Assembly: GCA_026990385.1 (NCBI GenBank)
Contig: JALXDL010000033.1
Coordinates: 12,349 to 76,348, forward strand
Direction of reading: 5' to 3'
From: DRKI01 sp011051875
Lineage (GTDB): Bacteria; Desulfobacterota; Desulfobulbia; Desulfobulbales; Desulfobulbaceae
DNA: 64,000 nucleotides
A model generated the notes under the pieces. The model saw only the letters and a program-made list of their open reading frames with translations. It searched no databases and had not been told where the DNA came from. Of this stretch, positions 52,144-59,899 are shown piece after piece. A program made the position numbers and the translations under genes. Numbering within the stretch: position 1 is the first letter of the stretch; each line of letters opens with the position of its first letter.

Positions 52144-53238
52144 TCAACGGTCCGGGCCATTTTCTTTTCGGCTCTCCGCGGCCCTGGGCAGCATGACCAT
52201 GAAGCTGCTGCCCCGGCCGGGCTCGCTCGCCAGGCGGACCTTGCCGCCATGCGCCTCGACAATGGCCTTGACAGCAGCCAGGCCCAGGCCGGTGCCGGCA
52301 ACGTGACCGGCGCCGTTCTCCGGGATGCGGTAAAACGAATCAAAGATATGCTCCTGCTCCTCCGGGGCGATACCCGGCCCCTCGTCCCTGATTTCCACCA
52401 CGGGTCCACCTTCCCCCTCGTGGACGATCACCTCCACCGAACCGCCCTCGTAGGAGTACTTGATGGCATTGTCGATCAGGTTGGAGATCACCCGGTTCAT
52501 CTGCAGGGCGTCGATGGCCACTGTCGGCAGCGACGGGGGCAGGTGCAGGCTGAGGCGAATCCGCTTCTTGGCCGCCTGGACCTTGAAACCTTCCACGATC
52601 TCCCGCAGCAGCGGGCCCAGGTCATACGGCTCGACATGCAGTTCAAGCCGGCCTGATTCTATGCGGGCGATATCGAGAAAAGAGAGGATATATCCCTCCA
52701 GCCGCCGGATCTCCCGACGGATGCTCTCCAGGTAGCGAACCTGCTTGTCGTTGAGCGGCCCGGCCTTGCCCTGGAGCAGTCGATCAAGAAAACCGCCGGC
52801 AATGGCCACCGGCACCTTCAGGTCGTGGGTGAACAGGGAGATCAGGTTCTTCTTCTGGGTCTCCAGTTTCTTGATGGCCGTGGCATCACGGAAAAGTTCG
52901 ATGCCGTATTCCAGGGCGCCGTCGCCGTCTGCCAGCGCCACGCTGGAGAGGATAATGGCCTTTTTCTGTCCCGAACGGGTGCGGATAAGGGCATCCCGTT
53001 CCCTGCAGACCCTGCCGTTCTCCACGCTTTCCCGCAGGGGGCACTGCTCAGTGCAGAGGCTGCTGGCCAGCACATCCGCGCACCGCCGGCCCAGTGCCTC
53101 CTTCCTCGGCCAGCCGGTGATCTCTTCCGCCGCTGCATTGAACTCGATGATCCGCAACCGGTCGTCGACGATAAAAAGCGCCATGGGCAGCTCCTTGATC
53201 ACCAGGTCACAGATCTTCTCCCTGCTGGTCGATGTCAT
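52144..53238 (-). CDS. PAS sensor histidine kinase of the stressosome cluster
   Basis: 364 aa with a PAS domain (about 12-125), a phosphoacceptor domain with H138 (LFTHDLKVPVA) and an HATPase domain (NLIDNAIKYSYEG, RDEGPGIAPEEQEHIF, GTGLGLAAVK). The PAS has C53, C62, C66 and C78 in GRRCADVLASSLCTEQC and beyond. Its start overlaps the preceding gene by 32 nt, which ties it to the upstream stressosome genes. No receiver or output protein is in the cluster. Confidence 0.9.
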   Translation of the reverse strand: MTSTSREKICDLVIKELPMALFIVDDRLRIIEFNAAAEEITGWPRKEALGRRCADVLASSLCTEQCPLRESVENGRVCRERDALIRTRSGQKKAIILSSVALADGDGALEYGIELFRDATAIKKLETQKKNLISLFTHDLKVPVAIAGGFLDRLLQGKAGPLNDKQVRYLESIRREIRRLEGYILSFLDIARIESGRLELHVEPYDLGPLLREIVEGFKVQAAKKRIRLSLHLPPSLPTVAIDALQMNRVISNLIDNAIKYSYEGGSVEVIVHEGEGGPVVEIRDEGPGIAPEEQEHIFDSFYRIPENGAGHVAGTGLGLAAVKAIVEAHGGKVRLASEPGRGSSFMVMLPRAAESRKENGPDR

Positions 53239-54568
53239 GGTTCTTCCTGTTCCTTGGATTGTTTTTTTTGCCGTGCTCCCGCCAGAAAACGGGAAAACGC
53301 ATGATCAGCCGCGTGCCGTGCCCCGGTGGCTCGAGATTTTCGGCCTCCAGCACCGCCTGGTGCTCGGCCAGGATCTGCCGGACCAGAAGCAGGCCGGAAC
53401 GGCCGGCCGGCAGGACCCCACCTGCCGGCTGCGCCAGTTCGGCCAGGGTATCGTCATCCAGTCCCCTGCCCTGGTCGGTGATGGCAAGCTCGGTACCGGA
53501 CCTGGTTGCCGTGATCCTGACCCGGATCTCTCCACCCTCGGGCGATGCCTTGGCCGCATGGCGGAGGGCATTGAGAATGGCCACCTTGAGCACATGCCTG
53601 TTGGCCAGGACCACCACCGGTTCCCGTTCGGCCTCCAGGATCGGGGTCACCGCCTTCCTGGCCAGGGCATGGCAGTTCTGCAGACACTCGCGCACCAGCT
53701 GTACCAGGTCCACGCGGCCGAAAAGGCTGCGCCGCTCGGCAGCCATCTGGTGGAACTGCTTGACAATGGTCTCGATCTGGTCGGCCTGGGTCATGATCTG
53801 GCGGATCTTCTCTTTCACAGGTCCCGGCAGGCCGCCCTTGCGGACGAGCTGCCTGGCCAGGCCGCCGATGACCGTGGTCGGGTTCCGGATGCTGTCGGCG
53901 ACCTTGAGCGACATCTCGATGATGGTTCGTTCCCGGGCCAGTTCCTCCAGGTCGTTACTCAACTGTAACAGTTCATTGTTGGCCTGATCAAGGATACGGT
54001 TCTGTTCCGTTTTCTCGCGCAGAAGTTCCAGGACCTCGTCATGCTTTGCCCGCAGGTTCTCCAGGTAGGACTCCTCGGTGTCGACAAAGAGCTCCTTGCG
54101 GATCTCCCTGGCCCTGCGCAGCATGGCATCGTTCCAGGCAAGACCGGCCACCGGGCTCCGGTACCGGAAGGTGACAGGCGCCCCTCCTGTTCCTCCCTCC
54201 AGCACAAATCCCTCGAAGAGGGAGGCGAGCACCGGCAGGGGCGCCATGGCCAGGAGCTGCTTCCTGTTCACGGGACAGGAGGAGGCCGCCGGCGATCCCC
54301 TCCTGCCGCAGGCCATCCTGCTGCGAAAAAGCAGTTCCAGGCCTGCGCCGTTGTGCTCCACCCTCACCAGGGAGAGCCGCATCTTGCCGCCATGGTAGAT
54401 TCCCTGCAGGAGCCGTGCCGATTCCGAGGCAGCAGTGGCAAGCCGGGTGACCTGCAGGCGGGGACAGCCGAAGGCACGGGCGGCCAGCTTCACCTTGTCC
54501 CTGACCCGCGGAATGTCGCCCCCCTTCTCGATGAGCAGGGTGAGAAGATGGTGGTGTTCCTTTGTCAT
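53207..54568 (-). CDS. RsbT-like domain fused to a histidine-kinase core without phospho-accepting His
   Basis: 453 aa. Residues 1-75 resemble the RsbT kinase (VRDKVKLAARAFGCPRLQVTR, TAASESARLLQGI). A long coiled coil follows (about 155-215), then a region equivalent to a kinase dimerisation domain where the usual LAHEIRNPL reads VADSIRNPT (residues 223-230), so Asp replaces His. The HATPase domain keeps ILNALRHAAK and DQGRGLDD but has lost the usual glycine-rich GLGL, reading GRSGLLLVRQ. It probably acts as a signalling scaffold or nucleotide-binding partner rather than an autophosphorylating kinase. Its ATG overlaps the upstream RsbT-SpoIIE gene stop. Confidence 0.8.
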   Translation of the reverse strand: MTKEHHHLLTLLIEKGGDIPRVRDKVKLAARAFGCPRLQVTRLATAASESARLLQGIYHGGKMRLSLVRVEHNGAGLELLFRSRMACGRRGSPAASSCPVNRKQLLAMAPLPVLASLFEGFVLEGGTGGAPVTFRYRSPVAGLAWNDAMLRRAREIRKELFVDTEESYLENLRAKHDEVLELLREKTEQNRILDQANNELLQLSNDLEELARERTIIEMSLKVADSIRNPTTVIGGLARQLVRKGGLPGPVKEKIRQIMTQADQIETIVKQFHQMAAERRSLFGRVDLVQLVRECLQNCHALARKAVTPILEAEREPVVVLANRHVLKVAILNALRHAAKASPEGGEIRVRITATRSGTELAITDQGRGLDDDTLAELAQPAGGVLPAGRSGLLLVRQILAEHQAVLEAENLEPPGHGTRLIMRFPVFWREHGKKNNPRNRKNHDIDQQGEDL

Positions 54569-55656
54569 GGCTGCCAGGCCCCCATGAACAGCGCTGCATC
54601 GTCCCGGCGACGGCGATCGGCGGCAAAGACGAGCTGCAGGAGAAAGGGCAGGCCCGGCTGCGCGGCCGGTTCAGCACCGCCCGGACCAAGCCCGGCAAGA
54701 ACCGCCTCCGCCTCTTCCCGGGGCAGGGACGCCAGGCCATCGGTATGCAGGATACAGGCGACCGAGCGATGCGGCCGCCAGGTTGAATGCATCACCCGGT
54801 GCCAGCCGTTGCCATGCACTGCCGGCCGGAGCCCGGGCCGCACCACCCGGTCGTCGATACGCAGCCAGGCACCGATATTACCGATACCGGAACAGCTCAC
54901 CGCCTGCTGCAGCCGGTCCAGGCAGAATGCCAGGATGGCCGTTTCCGCGGGCAGGACCGGCCGCAGGAACTCCAGGACCTGGTCCGGCGGCCAGACCAAC
55001 TCGATCTCCCGCAGCCGGGCGCCGATGCGGCGGGTGGCCTCGCCGCCGCTGCCCACGCCCGGGCTGTCCACGATGACGATCCGCACGAAGCGGGCATCTC
55101 CCCGGACAAAGATATTGTCACCGCAGGGTGCGGTCTCGGAACGGGGCGCCACCAGGCCGCCCATCTCAAGGCCACCATGGGCGGTAAAAAAATCCGGCTC
55201 CCTCCCCCCGGGCCAACAGTGAACCACGATCATGGTGCCGCGGCGGGAAAAGCCCCGAACATGCGGGCAGCCAAAGGGGGCGGTGGTGCCGGAACAGATG
55301 AAAAAACGGTCTGCCAGGCGGCGGATGGACCCCAGGCCGGCGCCCAGGCCGGTGGAGGAACGGGGATGGTCCGTGCCGCTCCGGAGCACCGATTCCACTG
55401 ACCGGATACCCGGTCCCCGGTCCATGCTGGCGATGGTCATCCGGGGAGTATCCCCGAAAAAAAGACCGGCCAGCCGCAGCATGCCGCCGACAGTTCCATG
55501 GTCGAGGTGGTTCTGGGCCAACTCGCTGGCCATGAGGCGGACCTCGGCCTGCCGCTGGGCGGGAAATCCCAGCTCGCCCGCCATCTGGCCGGCGCAGTGC
55601 CTGGCCACCGAGACATCGGCCGGGATCCTGACGTCCAGCTCCCTGAAGAATCTCAT
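54565..55656 (-). CDS. RsbT-type kinase/SpoIIE-type phosphatase fusion
   Basis: 363 aa. The N-terminal GHKL ATPase (about 1-135) has MASELAQNHLDHG, SMDRGPGI and TGLGAGLGSIRRLAD, as in RsbT, which phosphorylates STAS proteins. The C-terminal part (about 150-363) resembles a small PP2C/SpoIIE phosphatase of RsbX type (SGIGNIGAWLRID, CILHTDGLASL, DDAALFMGAW). Kinase and phosphatase of the stressosome cycle are thus on one chain. It overlaps rsbS upstream and the kinase-like gene downstream by 4 nt each. Confidence 0.85.
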   Translation of the reverse strand: MRFFRELDVRIPADVSVARHCAGQMAGELGFPAQRQAEVRLMASELAQNHLDHGTVGGMLRLAGLFFGDTPRMTIASMDRGPGIRSVESVLRSGTDHPRSSTGLGAGLGSIRRLADRFFICSGTTAPFGCPHVRGFSRRGTMIVVHCWPGGREPDFFTAHGGLEMGGLVAPRSETAPCGDNIFVRGDARFVRIVIVDSPGVGSGGEATRRIGARLREIELVWPPDQVLEFLRPVLPAETAILAFCLDRLQQAVSCSGIGNIGAWLRIDDRVVRPGLRPAVHGNGWHRVMHSTWRPHRSVACILHTDGLASLPREEAEAVLAGLGPGGAEPAAQPGLPFLLQLVFAADRRRRDDAALFMGAWQP

Positions 55657-56027
55657 GGCCCGTTTCCCTGGTCAGGCCCGGCCTCCTGCAGCCGCACCAG
55701 GGCCTGCTCCACGTCCAGGGCAAACTCCATCTCCGGCAGGGAGATCCCGAAGTCGAGCAGGGTCATCACCACCGGCACGCAGAGGCCCACCACCACCATC
55801 CGCGCCTGGAGCAGCCGCAGGACCCGGGCCAGGGCCTGGAGCTGGCCGGCAAAATGGGAGTCCATGACCTCGAAATGGTGCAGGTCGACAATGACCCCGG
55901 CAATCGTCTCCCTGCTGACCCGGAAACTCACCCGGGCAACCAGGTCCCGGAGACCGTCGTCATCAATATCTTCCTCCACCGACACCAGGAGGACCCCGCC
56001 CAGGGAAAAGAGTGAAAAGGCCTGCAT
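55653..56027 (-). CDS. RsbS-like STAS protein
   Basis: 124 aa single STAS domain. VDLHHFEVMDSHFAGQ carries the conserved Asp-Ser pair (S57), the phosphorylation site of RsbS-type stressosome subunits. It lies between the PAS-STAS and the RsbT-like genes, the same R-S-T order as in known stressosome operons. Confidence 0.88.
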   Translation of the reverse strand: MQAFSLFSLGGVLLVSVEEDIDDDGLRDLVARVSFRVSRETIAGVIVDLHHFEVMDSHFAGQLQALARVLRLLQARMVVVGLCVPVVMTLLDFGISLPEMEFALDVEQALVRLQEAGPDQGNGP

Positions 56028-56036
56028 GCCCGCCGC

Positions 56037-56933
56037 CTACTCTTCCCGATCCCTGTCTTCCCCGAGCGCCCCCATGAAATGGGAGAACTGTTTCATCTTC
56101 AGCCGCCGCTCCTCGAGCTGGGCAATGGCGTACTGGAGGGCATCGGTCATCCTGCCCTTGAGGATGATGTTCTCCAGGCTGACCCCGGAATCGCTGATCA
56201 CCCGCGCCGTATGGGGCCCGACGCCGGTGAGCAGGGTCTCGCTGCCCATGAGCCGGGCCGCGGCCGCGGTCTGCAGGATGTGCCGCGCCACGTCGGCGTC
56301 AACAATGGGCACGCCGGTGATATCGACGATGACAAAGGCGGCCCGGGTCTGTTCGATGGACTCCAGGACCCGTTCCATGGCGATGTGGGCCCGGTGGCTG
56401 TCCAGGGTGCCGATGAGGGGCAGGGTCAGGATACCGTCCCAGACCTGGATGACCGGGGTGGAGAGCTCCAGGATCTCGTCCTGCAGATGGCGGATATCCT
56501 CTTCCCGTTTTTTCAGCAGCGATTCCTTCTGCTCCAGGATGATCCGGTCCTTTTCCAGCCGTTCGCTGATGTCGATAAAGTTCTCCACGCAGCCGATGAT
56601 CTTGCCCTCGTAGTTCTTGAGCGGCCGGCTGGAGTACTCGATGGGGATCTGGCGGTCCCCCACCTGCATGGTGGTTTCGCCGTAGTTGGCCCGGTCCTTG
56701 GACGTGACGATGTCACAGGTGCAGAACTCGGTCCGGCACATGGGGGTCTTGAAGATGTCGTAACACTTGCGGTCAAAGCAGTCGCCCGGCCGTTTGCCCA
56801 CCATCCTGGCCCCGGCCTTGTTGATCATCAGGATGTTGTGCTCGAGATCGGTGACAAAGATGCCCGAGGTGATGGCATTGATGATCTCGGAAAGAAATCC
56901 CTCGTCCAGTTGAACCTCGCTAATGTCCTTCAT
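56037..56933 (-). CDS. RsbR-like PAS-STAS stressosome sensor
   Basis: 298 aa with an N-terminal PAS (about 8-125), a coiled-coil linker (128-155) and a C-terminal STAS domain (158-275; LPLIGTLDSHRAHIAM, VDITGVPIVDADVARHIL, with a Thr at 206 near the position of RsbR phospho-sites). The PAS has C52, C57, C66, C71 and C73 in the segment CFDRKCYDIFKTPMCRTEFC plus C73, a likely redox or metal sensor. I chose the ATG at 56933 because AGGAGG lies four nt upstream. It is the first gene of the stressosome cluster; the 90 bases before it are GC-rich and can fold, and no clear promoter is seen. Confidence 0.88.
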   Translation of the reverse strand: MKDISEVQLDEGFLSEIINAITSGIFVTDLEHNILMINKAGARMVGKRPGDCFDRKCYDIFKTPMCRTEFCTCDIVTSKDRANYGETTMQVGDRQIPIEYSSRPLKNYEGKIIGCVENFIDISERLEKDRIILEQKESLLKKREEDIRHLQDEILELSTPVIQVWDGILTLPLIGTLDSHRAHIAMERVLESIEQTRAAFVIVDITGVPIVDADVARHILQTAAAARLMGSETLLTGVGPHTARVISDSGVSLENIILKGRMTDALQYAIAQLEERRLKMKQFSHFMGALGEDRDREE

Positions 56934-57023
56934 GTGTCCTCCTGCGGTTGCTCCCCGGCCGTCACCCGGCACCGGGCCGGCCGTGGCCGGTGGCGGACGG
57001 ATCGCCGCCCCCGGTCGTATCGC

Positions 57024-57767
57024 CTACACCGTGTCCCTGGCCGCGAACTCCGGCTCGTGCAGGGGAATGATGTAGTCGGCCATGTCACGGACCTTGAGCA
57101 TCAGGTCGTAGGCCTCGTAGGTGTTGACATTGGTACCGGGCGGGATGACCTCCATCTCCATGGCCCGGACCTGGACCGGGGGCTCGAAGTTCTCGCGGAT
57201 CACGCAGAAACCAGTGATGGCGGTCCGGCCGCGGTCGGTATCCACGAAGACGGTCATGCCGCCCGGGGTATGGGCCGGGGTGTGCATGACCGAGATGCCG
57301 GGAAAGAGTTCGCCGTCCTCGCGCACCACCTCGATCTGGCCCGCGTCGCGGATCTCGAAGATGAAGTCTTCCACGTAGCGGTAATCCAGGGGATGGGGAT
57401 CGGCGATGGTCTCCAGCTCCTTTTCATGGATGTAGAAGCGGGCGTTGGTGCACTTGTAGTCGTTTTCACAATGATCGGCATGGAGATGTGTGTGGATCAC
57501 CACGTCGATATCTTCCGGCTTGAGATCATACCGGGCCAGGGCGTCCTCGAAGGTGTAGATGCGGCCGCCGATGGCCGTTTCCCGGTCCTCGGACTGGACG
57601 GGGTGCATCTCGCCGGTATCGACCAGGATCCTGCGGTCACCGCCTTCCAGGTACCAGGAGTAGATGGGGATGGTGTAGGGCGTGCCATAGTCGTGCTGGT
57701 AGGTCATCATGCCCTTGTCAAAGACCTTGGTGCCCACGACCATGGGGTGAATCGTGTAGGTGCTCAT
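57024..57767 (-). CDS. Metallo-beta-lactamase-fold hydrolase (lactonase-like)
   Basis: 247 aa. The metal-binding signature HTHLHADHCEN is complete, followed by HTPAHTPGG and the C-terminal LHEPEF. The overall layout is that of N-acyl-homoserine-lactonase-type hydrolases. The Asp that usually bridges the two metals (TGD) appears as TGFC, so activity may differ from known lactonases. The substrate is unknown. It lies between mutL and the stressosome cluster, all on the same strand, with about 78 bases to mutL. Confidence 0.85.
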   Translation of the reverse strand: MSTYTIHPMVVGTKVFDKGMMTYQHDYGTPYTIPIYSWYLEGGDRRILVDTGEMHPVQSEDRETAIGGRIYTFEDALARYDLKPEDIDVVIHTHLHADHCENDYKCTNARFYIHEKELETIADPHPLDYRYVEDFIFEIRDAGQIEVVREDGELFPGISVMHTPAHTPGGMTVFVDTDRGRTAITGFCVIRENFEPPVQVRAMEMEVIPPGTNVNTYEAYDLMLKVRDMADYIIPLHEPEFAARDTV

Positions 57768-57794
57768 GGTATACCTCCGATACTTGAGATTAAT

Positions 57795-57837
57795 CTGTTG
57801 CGTTGAAAAACGGATGATCCGCGTGCCAACGCAACAG
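57795..57837 (-). repeat. 11-bp perfect inverted repeat between mutL and the hydrolase gene
   Basis: CTGTTGCGTTG at 57795-57805 and its complement at 57827-57837, with a further CGGA/TCCG stem in the loop. On the transcribed strand it begins 8 nt after the mutL stop. No T run follows; a terminator or processing hairpin are both possible. Confidence 0.65.
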
Positions 57838-57845
57838 CGCAGTTC

Positions 57846-59663
57846 TCAGGTACGGTGAAACCACCTTTCGATCTCCTGCCGGCCAAAGCTGCGGATCACA
57901 GGCCGGCCGTGGGGACAGTGGGAGAAGACCTCGCTCTCCTCCATCTCCTGCAGCAGCCGGAGCATCTCTTCCGGCTGCAGCCGGTTGCCCGCCTTGACCG
58001 CGGCCTTGCAGGCCATGGAGGCCAGGAGACTGTCCATGGCCGGCGGCAGCACCCCCTGTCCGCCGGGCCCCGCCGACCCGAGCCCCTCCAGGACCTCGAG
58101 CAGGATGTCCCGGCCATCCAGGCTCCGCAGGGGGGCCGGCACCGCCTTGACCAGCCAGGTGGTGTCGCCGAAGTGCTCCACCTGCAGCCCCATGGCAGTG
58201 ACCTCCTCCATGCGATCTTCCAGGATACGCGCCTGCTCCGGCCCCAGCTCCACGGAAACCGGGAACAGGAGCCCCTGCCGGGGCACGGCCCGCTGCAGGT
58301 ATCCGGCCCGCAACCGGCCATAGAGGATACGCTCGTGGGCCGCGTGCTGGTCGATCACCACCAGGTGATCCTCCTTTTCGCAGAGCAGGTAGAGATCAAA
58401 GAGCTGGCCGATGAGAACAAGACCGCCGGTCGCTGCCTGCCACCGGTCGGAACCCGCGGCCGGCTCGGCCACCTGCAGCCGATCCGGCGCAGGACCCGGG
58501 CCCGTTCCGCCCCCGGACAACGGCCACGGTTCCGGCCGTGTATCCTCCACCTGCAACGGAGGGTTCCCGGAACAGGCGGCGGCGGCAGGGGCTGCCTCTC
58601 CTGCTGCCGCCGCCGCCCGCTCCCCGGCCTTCCCGCCTTCCGGCAGGGAAAAGAGCCGGGAACGCAGGGCCTCCTGGTGGGCGGCAATGGCGTCCCGGAC
58701 CACGGCACGAACAAAGGCGTGCACCTGCGGCCCGTGACGGAACCGGATCTCCCGCTTGGCCGGATGAACATTGACGTCCACCTCCCTGGGCGGCATGGTG
58801 ATCCGCAGCACACCGGCGGGCTGGTGTCCCTTCATCAGGAACCCCTGCATGCCGTCGACCACGGCGTGCCGCAGCATCCGGTCCTGCACCGGCCGGCCGT
58901 TGACCAGGATCCGCAACCGGGCGGCGCTGGCGGAGACCGCCTCGGGCAGGAGCAGGAAACCGTCCAGGTGCGGGCCGTCCTGCGGATCGGGCGTCACCAG
59001 GGGCAACAGGCCATCCCGGTAGCGGAACACGTCCCGGACCCGCTGCTCCAGGTCGCTGCCGGTCGGGTAATCCAGCACGGTCCGGCCGTCTACCTGCAGG
59101 CTGAAGCCGGTACCGGGCCGGGCCAGGGCCTGGTTGCGCAGCACCTCCTCGATATGATAGAGTTCGGTGCGCGCGGACTTGAGAAACTTCTTCCGCGCCG
59201 GCATGTTGCCAAACAGGTTGCGAACCTCGATGACAGTGCCGCGGGCGCAACCGTCCTCGTGCACCCGGTGCAGGGTGCCAAAGCGGATCTCGGCCCGGGT
59301 ACCCATGGCCGCCCCGGCCGGCCGGGAAAGGATGGTCATCCTGGAGACCGAGCCGATGCTGGGAATCGCCTCTCCCCGGAAACCCAGGGTGGCGATGGCC
59401 GCAAGCTGGCTTTCCTCCTGCAGCTTGGAGGTGGCGTGCCGCTCGATGCAGAGCAGGACATCGTCCGCGTCCATGCCCTCGCCGTTATCCATGACCCGGA
59501 CCAGGCGGCTGCCGGCACCCTCCACGTGGACCGTGACCCTTGTGGCGCCTGCATCAAGGCTGTTTTCCACCAGTTCCTTGACCACCGAGGCCGGCCGCTC
59601 CACCACCTCGCCGGCGGCGATCTGGTTTGCCAGATGTTCGGAGAGAATGCGTATGCGAGACAC
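57846..59663 (-). CDS. mutL: DNA mismatch repair protein MutL
   Basis: 605 aa. The N-terminal GHKL ATPase has IAAGEVVERPASVVKELVEN, DNGEGM and GFRGEAIPSIGSVS. The C-terminal dimerisation domain has DQHAAHERILYGRL and ends with CPHGRPVIRSF. In endonuclease-type MutL the first motif is DQHAxxExxxxE; here the last Glu is Gly, while the CPHGRP motif is kept. The GTG at 59663 is supported by GGGAGGTGA seven nt upstream; the long in-frame extension before it is not family-like. No mutS is present in the window. Confidence 0.94.
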   Translation of the reverse strand: MSRIRILSEHLANQIAAGEVVERPASVVKELVENSLDAGATRVTVHVEGAGSRLVRVMDNGEGMDADDVLLCIERHATSKLQEESQLAAIATLGFRGEAIPSIGSVSRMTILSRPAGAAMGTRAEIRFGTLHRVHEDGCARGTVIEVRNLFGNMPARKKFLKSARTELYHIEEVLRNQALARPGTGFSLQVDGRTVLDYPTGSDLEQRVRDVFRYRDGLLPLVTPDPQDGPHLDGFLLLPEAVSASAARLRILVNGRPVQDRMLRHAVVDGMQGFLMKGHQPAGVLRITMPPREVDVNVHPAKREIRFRHGPQVHAFVRAVVRDAIAAHQEALRSRLFSLPEGGKAGERAAAAAGEAAPAAAACSGNPPLQVEDTRPEPWPLSGGGTGPGPAPDRLQVAEPAAGSDRWQAATGGLVLIGQLFDLYLLCEKEDHLVVIDQHAAHERILYGRLRAGYLQRAVPRQGLLFPVSVELGPEQARILEDRMEEVTAMGLQVEHFGDTTWLVKAVPAPLRSLDGRDILLEVLEGLGSAGPGGQGVLPPAMDSLLASMACKAAVKAGNRLQPEEMLRLLQEMEESEVFSHCPHGRPVIRSFGRQEIERWFHRT

Positions 59664-59899
59664 CGGCTTCACCTCCCGGTCGCGACACCGCCCGGCGGTG
59701 CCGCGGCCGGGCCGGTATCGGTTTGCATCAATGGTTCTGCCCAGGCGGGCTGGCGTATTTATGGATGATCTCTTGTCCCGATCATGGTATCTCTGCCATG
59801 ACGAATCGCGGCCACCGCTGCACCGGGACCGGACGTGAGGTGCCACGACCTGCGGGTACAGGGTTTACCTGATTGAATTCTTAATTCTTCTTTGCTCTC

